A stretch of DNA of 64,000 bases, from the NCBI RefSeq assembly GCF_900143215.1, contig NZ_FRDM01000016.1, forward strand, positions 1 through 64,000, given 5' to 3'. The notes under the pieces are model-generated. The model was given only the letters and a program-made list of their open reading frames with translations. It ran no database searches and was not told the origin of the DNA. Below, one piece after another: positions 60,042-64,000 of this stretch. Made by a program: the position numbers and the translations under genes. Each line of letters starts with the position of its first letter. The first letter of the stretch is position 1. Source of the DNA: Geodermatophilus obscurus (GTDB lineage: Bacteria; Actinomycetota; Actinomycetes; Mycobacteriales; Geodermatophilaceae).

Positions 60042-62117
60042 GTGCCCCCGACCAGACCCGGCGCCCCCGCCGACCGGTACATCAACCGCGAGCTGTCGTG
60101 GCTGGACTTCAACTCCCGTGTGCTCGAGCTGGCGGAGGACGACTCCCTGCCGCTGCTGGAGCGGGTCAAGTTCCTGGCGATCTTCGCCGGCAACCTCGAC
60201 GAGTTCTACATGGTCCGCATCGCCGGTCTGAAGCGCCGGCAGAGCACCGGCCTGACGGTCCGCTCGCCCGACGGGCTGACCATCCGCGAGCAGCTGGCGC
60301 AGGTCACCGAGCGGACCCGCGACCTGGTGCACCGGCACGCCGACGTCTTCACCAAGGACATCAGCCCGCGACTGGAGGAGTCCGGGATCCGCATCGTGCA
60401 CTGGGGCGAGCTGGCCGACGACGAGGCCAAGCGGCTGCGGGACTACTTCCGCGACCAGGTGTTCCCGGTGCTGACCCCGCTGGCGGTCGACCCGGCGCAC
60501 CCCTTCCCCTACATCAGCGGCCTGTCGCTGAACCTCGCCGTCCAGGTGCGCGACCCCGACACCGGCGCCCCGCGCTTCGCCCGGCTCAAGGTGCCCAACA
60601 ACGTGCCGCGGTTCGTGTCCGTGGGGGCGGGCGGAACGGTCGACCCGGCCTCGGGTGCGACGTTCCTGCCCCTCGAGGACCTCATCGCGGCACACCTGCC
60701 GCAGCTGTTCCCGGGCCTCCACGTCATCGGCCACCACCTGTTCCGGGTCACCCGCAACGCCGACCTGGAGGTCGAGGAGGACCGCGACGAGGACCTGCTG
60801 CAGGCCCTCGAACGGGAACTGGCCCGCCGCCGCTTCGGGCCGGCGGTGCGGCTGGAGGTCGCCGAGCCGATGGACCCGGCGGTCCTCGACGTGCTGGTCA
60901 GCGAGCTGGAGGTCGGCAGGTCCGACGTCGTCCACGTGCCCGGGCTGCTCGACCTCGCCGCGCTGTGGGAGCTCTACGGGCTCGACCGCCCCGAGCTCAA
61001 GGACGAGCCGTTCGTGCCGGCCACCCACCCGCGCCTCTCCGAGGGCGAGACGCCCAAGAGCGTGTTCGCCACGCTGCGGGAGGGCGACGTGCTCGTCCAC
61101 CACCCGTACCACTCGTTCGCGACCAGCGTGCAGCGCTTCATCGAGCAGGCCGCCGCCGACCCGGACGTGCTGGCGATCAAGCAGACCCTGTACCGGACCT
61201 CGGGTGACTCGCCGATCGTCAACGCGCTCATCGACGCCGCCGAAGCCGGCAAGCAGGTCGTCGTCCTCGTGGAGATCAAGGCGCGCTTCGACGAGGAGGC
61301 CAACATCAGCTGGGCCCGGTCGCTGGAGCGGGCCGGCTGCCACGTCGTCTACGGGCTGGTGGGGCTCAAGACCCACTGCAAGACGGCGCTGGTGGTGCGC
61401 CGGGAGCACGGCGTGATCCGCCGCTACTGCCACATCGGCACCGGCAACTACAACCCCAAGACCGCCCGGCTCTACGAGGACCTCGGCATCCTGACCGCCG
61501 ACCCGCGGGTGGGCGCCGACCTCACCGATCTGTTCAACACCCTCACCGGCTACTCGCGGCAGACGACCTACCGCCGGCTGATGGTGGCGCCGCACGGCAT
61601 CCGCCCCGGGCTGGTGGAGAAGATCCGGCGGGAGGCCCGCCACGCCCGCGAGGGCCGGCCCGCCGGCATCCGCATCAAGGTGAACTCGCTGGTCGACGAG
61701 GAGCTCATCGACGCGCTGTACGAGGCGTCGTCGGCCGGGGTGCCGGTGGAGCTGCTCATCCGCGGCATCTGCTCGCTGCGTCCCGGCGTCCCGGATCTGT
61801 CGGAGCACGTGCGGGTGCGCTCCATCGTCGGCCGCTTCCTGGAGCACTCACGGGCGATGTGGTTCGCCAACGGCGGCGAGGGTGAGTGGTGGCTCGGCAG
61901 CGCCGACCTCATGCACCGCAACCTCGACCGGCGCGTCGAGGTGCTGCTGCGGGTGTGCGACGACACCGCCGCGCGCCAGCTGCAGGACGTCTTCGACGCC
62001 GCGATGGCCGACGGCGTGCGCTGCTGGGAGCTGGGCAGCGACGGCGCGTGGACGCGCACCGGCGAGTGCGACTACCAGGCCGAGCTCATGGCGGCGGCGG
62101 TCGACCATGCCGGCTGA
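60042..62117 (+). CDS. ppk: Polyphosphate kinase 1
   Basis: 691 residues. PPK1 builds polyphosphate from ATP. Start [30 protein letters not shown]-like segment ([20 protein letters not shown]), [77 protein letters not shown] with the phosphorylated His, [20 protein letters not shown], and later [23 protein letters not shown] start at 60042. The final 11 bases overlap the next gene. Confidence 0.97.
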   Translation: MPPTRPGAPADRYINRELSWLDFNSRVLELAEDDSLPLLERVKFLAIFAGNLDEFYMVRIAGLKRRQSTGLTVRSPDGLTIREQLAQVTERTRDLVHRHADVFTKDISPRLEESGIRIVHWGELADDEAKRLRDYFRDQVFPVLTPLAVDPAHPFPYISGLSLNLAVQVRDPDTGAPRFARLKVPNNVPRFVSVGAGGTVDPASGATFLPLEDLIAAHLPQLFPGLHVIGHHLFRVTRNADLEVEEDRDEDLLQALERELARRRFGPAVRLEVAEPMDPAVLDVLVSELEVGRSDVVHVPGLLDLAALWELYGLDRPELKDEPFVPATHPRLSEGETPKSVFATLREGDVLVHHPYHSFATSVQRFIEQAAADPDVLAIKQTLYRTSGDSPIVNALIDAAEAGKQVVVLVEIKARFDEEANISWARSLERAGCHVVYGLVGLKTHCKTALVVRREHGVIRRYCHIGTGNYNPKTARLYEDLGILTADPRVGADLTDLFNTLTGYSRQTTYRRLMVAPHGIRPGLVEKIRREARHAREGRPAGIRIKVNSLVDEELIDALYEASSAGVPVELLIRGICSLRPGVPDLSEHVRVRSIVGRFLEHSRAMWFANGGEGEWWLGSADLMHRNLDRRVEVLLRVCDDTAARQLQDVFDAAMADGVRCWELGSDGAWTRTGECDYQAELMAAAVDHAG

Positions 62118-63051
62118 GGAGAGCCGCCCCGTCCGCGCGGCCGGCGGCGCCCTGTGGCGCCCGGCCGCCGGCGGCGGCGTGGAGACGGCGCTGGTGCACC
62201 GTCCGCGCTACGACGACTGGTCGCTGCCCAAGGGCAAGCCGGACGAGGGCGAGCACCTGCTGCAGACGGCGGTGCGCGAGGTCGCCGAGGAGACCGGTCT
62301 GCAGGTCGTCGTCGGCCGGCGCAGCGTGCGCACCGAGTACGAGGTGCCGGAGGGCCCCAAGCGGGTCGACTACTGGCTGATGCGCGTGGTCGGCGGGGAG
62401 TTCGTGCCCAACGACGAGGTCGACCAGCTGCGCTGGCTGCCGGTCGACGAGGCCTGCGCAGTGGTCACCCACGCGCACGACCGCGCCGTGCTGGCCGACC
62501 TGGCGCGCACCGACGTCCCGCGGGAGCCCGCGCTGCTGCTGGTCCGGCACGCCAAGGCCGGCAGCAAGTCGGACTGGAACGGGCCCGACGAGCTGCGGCC
62601 GCTGGACGGCAGGGGTCGCCGGCAGGCCGGGCAGCTGGCCTCGGTGCTGCCGCTGTTCCGCCCGGTCGAGCTGCTGAGCGCCGAGCGGGTCCGCTGCCGG
62701 GAGACGCTCGAGCCACTGGCCGAGCGGCTGGCCTGCGCCGTCCACCCGTTGCGCGAGCTGGGCGAGGAGGAGTACGCCGCCGATCCGCAGGCGGCCCTGG
62801 CCGTCGTCGACCGGCTCCTCGCGCCGCGCGACCGGCCCGGCGTGACCGTCGTCTGCAGCCAGGGCGGAGCGATCCCGTCGGTGCTCGCATCCCTGGGCGT
62901 CCGCGTCGCGGGCACCTCCGGAGCGCTGTTCCCGCCGGCGGCGAAGGGCAGCACCTGGGTGCTGACCGGCCGGCCGGGGGCGCTGGCCGCCGATTACTAC
63001 CGCGACTTCTCGGCCGACACCGAGGACCCAGCCTCCACCCGCCTGCGCTGA
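62107..63051 (+). CDS. Nudix hydrolase-histidine phosphatase fusion (MutT1-like)
   Basis: 314 residues. The Nudix box is [20 protein letters not shown] followed by TGL (43-65); a C-terminal histidine-phosphatase domain begins [17 protein letters not shown] (the RHA motif with the catalytic His) and has [14 protein letters not shown]. Mycobacterial MutT1 (Rv2985) has the same two-domain plan and splits 8-oxo-dGTP and diadenosine polyphosphates; it also lies next to ppk1. ATG 62107 overlaps the end of ppk by 11 bases, so both are translated together. Confidence 0.93.
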   Translation: MPAEESRPVRAAGGALWRPAAGGGVETALVHRPRYDDWSLPKGKPDEGEHLLQTAVREVAEETGLQVVVGRRSVRTEYEVPEGPKRVDYWLMRVVGGEFVPNDEVDQLRWLPVDEACAVVTHAHDRAVLADLARTDVPREPALLLVRHAKAGSKSDWNGPDELRPLDGRGRRQAGQLASVLPLFRPVELLSAERVRCRETLEPLAERLACAVHPLRELGEEEYAADPQAALAVVDRLLAPRDRPGVTVVCSQGGAIPSVLASLGVRVAGTSGALFPPAAKGSTWVLTGRPGALAADYYRDFSADTEDPASTRLR

Positions 63052-63057
63052 GGAAGG

Positions 63058-63147
63058 ACACCATGATCAGGTCACCTGATCATGGTGTGTCCTCCCCCAC
63101 GTCCCACGGTGAGGGAGGACACCGGGTGATCAGGTCACCTGATCACC
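63058..63147. repeat. Palindrome array, copy 2 (triple hairpin, GATCAGGTCACCTGATC)
   Basis: Between convergent MutT1-like and leuD genes. Hairpin 1: ACACCATGATCAGGT and ACCTGATCATGGTGT around one C (63058-63088), a perfect 15-base stem. Hairpin 2: GTGTCCTCCC (63087-63096) with GGGAGGACAC (63113-63122). Hairpin 3: GGTGATCAGGT and ACCTGATCACC around C (63125-63147). Likely a two-way terminator; the same scheme occurs at 44079-44162. Confidence 0.8.
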
Positions 63148-63158
63148 GCGGAGCGCCG

Positions 63159-63764
63159 TCAGGCGGGGAGGGCGGGCAGGGCCTTCGGCAGCCAGGCCGG
63201 ACGGCGGGCCTCGAAGGCCTCGATGTCGGCCAGGTGCCGCTCGGTGAGCCCGACGTCGTCGAGGCCCTCCAGCAGCCGCCAGCGGGTGTAGCCGTCGATC
63301 TCGAACGGCACGCTGTGCCCGCCGTAGGTGACCTGCTTCTCCTGCAGGTCGACGGTCACCTGCGTGGTGGGGACGGCCTCCACCGCCGCCCACAGGGCCT
63401 CGACCTCGGCCTGCGGCAGGACGACGGTGAGCAGCCCGGACTTCGTCGAGTTGTTCTTGAAGATGTCGGCGAACCGCGAGCTGATGACCACGCGGAACCC
63501 GCCGTCGAGCAGCGCCCAGCAGGCGTGCTCGCGGGAGGAGCCGGTGCCGAAGTCGGGACCGGCCACGAGGATCGACGCGTCGGCGTACTGCGGTTGGTTG
63601 AGCACGAAGTCCGGCTCGTTCCTGCGCCAGGCGACGAACAGGCCGTCCTCGAAACCGGTGCGGGTGATCCGCTTCAGGTACTCCGCCGGGATGATCTGGT
63701 CGGTGTCGACGGCGCTGCGGCGCAGCGGGGCGGCCGTGCCGGTGTGCGTGGTGAAGGCGTCCAT
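63159..63764 (-). CDS. leuD: 3-isopropylmalate dehydratase small subunit
   Basis: 201 residues. LeuD with LeuC isomerises isopropylmalate in leucine synthesis. [60 protein letters not shown] and [20 protein letters not shown] are family signatures. ATG 63764 follows the leuC stop by 23 bases (minus strand). Confidence 0.97.
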   Translation of the reverse strand: MDAFTTHTGTAAPLRRSAVDTDQIIPAEYLKRITRTGFEDGLFVAWRRNEPDFVLNQPQYADASILVAGPDFGTGSSREHACWALLDGGFRVVISSRFADIFKNNSTKSGLLTVVLPQAEVEALWAAVEAVPTTQVTVDLQEKQVTYGGHSVPFEIDGYTRWRLLEGLDDVGLTERHLADIEAFEARRPAWLPKALPALPA

Positions 63765-63787
63765 GGCTCTCGGGGCTCCAGTGCGGG

Positions 63788-64000
63788 TCAGACGGCGGCC
63801 GGGACGGGGGCGTCGGCCAGGTCGGCGGGGGCGGTCAGCCGCCCGGTCAGCGCGGTGGCCGCGGCGACGGACGGCGACACCAGGTGGGTGCGCCCGCCCT
63901 TGCCCTGCCGGCCCTGGAAGTTGCGGTTGCTGGTCGAGGCCGACCGCTCCCCCGGCTGGAGCTGGTCGGGGTTCATGCCCAGGCACATCGAGCACCCGGC
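63788..64000 (-). CDS. leuC: 3-isopropylmalate dehydratase large subunit, C-terminal end (runs off the window)
   Basis: The last 70 codons only. [20 protein letters not shown] holds one of the three cysteines that bind the 4Fe-4S cluster (the CxxC pair ACSMCLG context), followed by [20 protein letters not shown] and [13 protein letters not shown], the normal LeuC ending. The start lies outside the window. Pairs with leuD. Confidence 0.95.
   Translation of the reverse strand, partial: AGCSMCLGMNPDQLQPGERSASTSNRNFQGRQGKGGRTHLVSPSVAAATALTGRLTAPADLADAPVPAAV

Overview
The window is very GC-rich, dense in short (often 4-base) gene overlaps, and carries an actinobacterial core gene order: rnhB-DUF2469-yraN-comM-dprA, rplS-trmD-rimM-khpA-rpsP, ffh, glnD-glnB-amtB, ftsY, smc, mutM-rnc-rpmF-yceD-sepIVA, coaD-rsmD-recG, rpmB, thiL, ddl, gpsA-plsC, cofC, ppk and leuD-leuC. 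Gene content and protein style suggest a soil or rock actinobacterium near the Geodermatophilaceae (Blastococcus, Geodermatophilus, Modestobacter). That placement is inference, not the result of a search.

Left end (1-4222): the C-terminal part of a TPR protein, then a degraded recombinase-like gene struck by two different ISL3-family insertion sequences. Both elements keep matching terminal inverted repeats and exact 8-base target duplications, and both transposase genes carry a frameshift. From 4223 to 19474 nearly everything is on the minus strand: DNA uptake and processing (dprA, comM, yraN), rnhB, an orphan LuxR-type regulator with a non-canonical receiver, lepB, the rplS/trmD/rimM/khpA/rpsP translation block, proS, an amidohydrolase and ffh.

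Middle (19.7-37 kb): the nitrogen-sensing cluster amtB-glnB-glnD, with a GlnR-like site upstream, runs left. A cbiMNQO-type ECF metal transporter runs right from a candidate Nur box, which suggests nickel. A truncated PLP-lyase fragment follows, then ftsY, a PhoD-like phosphatase, an EEP-family hydrolase, and an accessory patch (MmcQ/YjbR, SnoaL-like, MocR, DinB, AraC and LysE genes) holding decayed gene pieces.

Right part (37-64 kb): the smc/rnc/sepIVA/coaD/recG block on the minus strand, rpmB, thiL with neighbours, ddl, a phosphatidylcholine-synthase-like enzyme, a trans-sulfuration enzyme, gpsA-plsC, then plus-strand cofC, ppk and a Nudix-phosphatase fusion converging on leuD-leuC, which runs off the end.

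Two families of intergenic inverted repeats are scattered between genes: a GC-rich hairpin with a GCGAGCTCGC core (seven copies) and a hairpin array built on GATCAGG...CCTGATC (two copies). They are the most unusual structure not explained by genes. No tRNA, rRNA, CRISPR array, phage module or recognisable defence system was seen.
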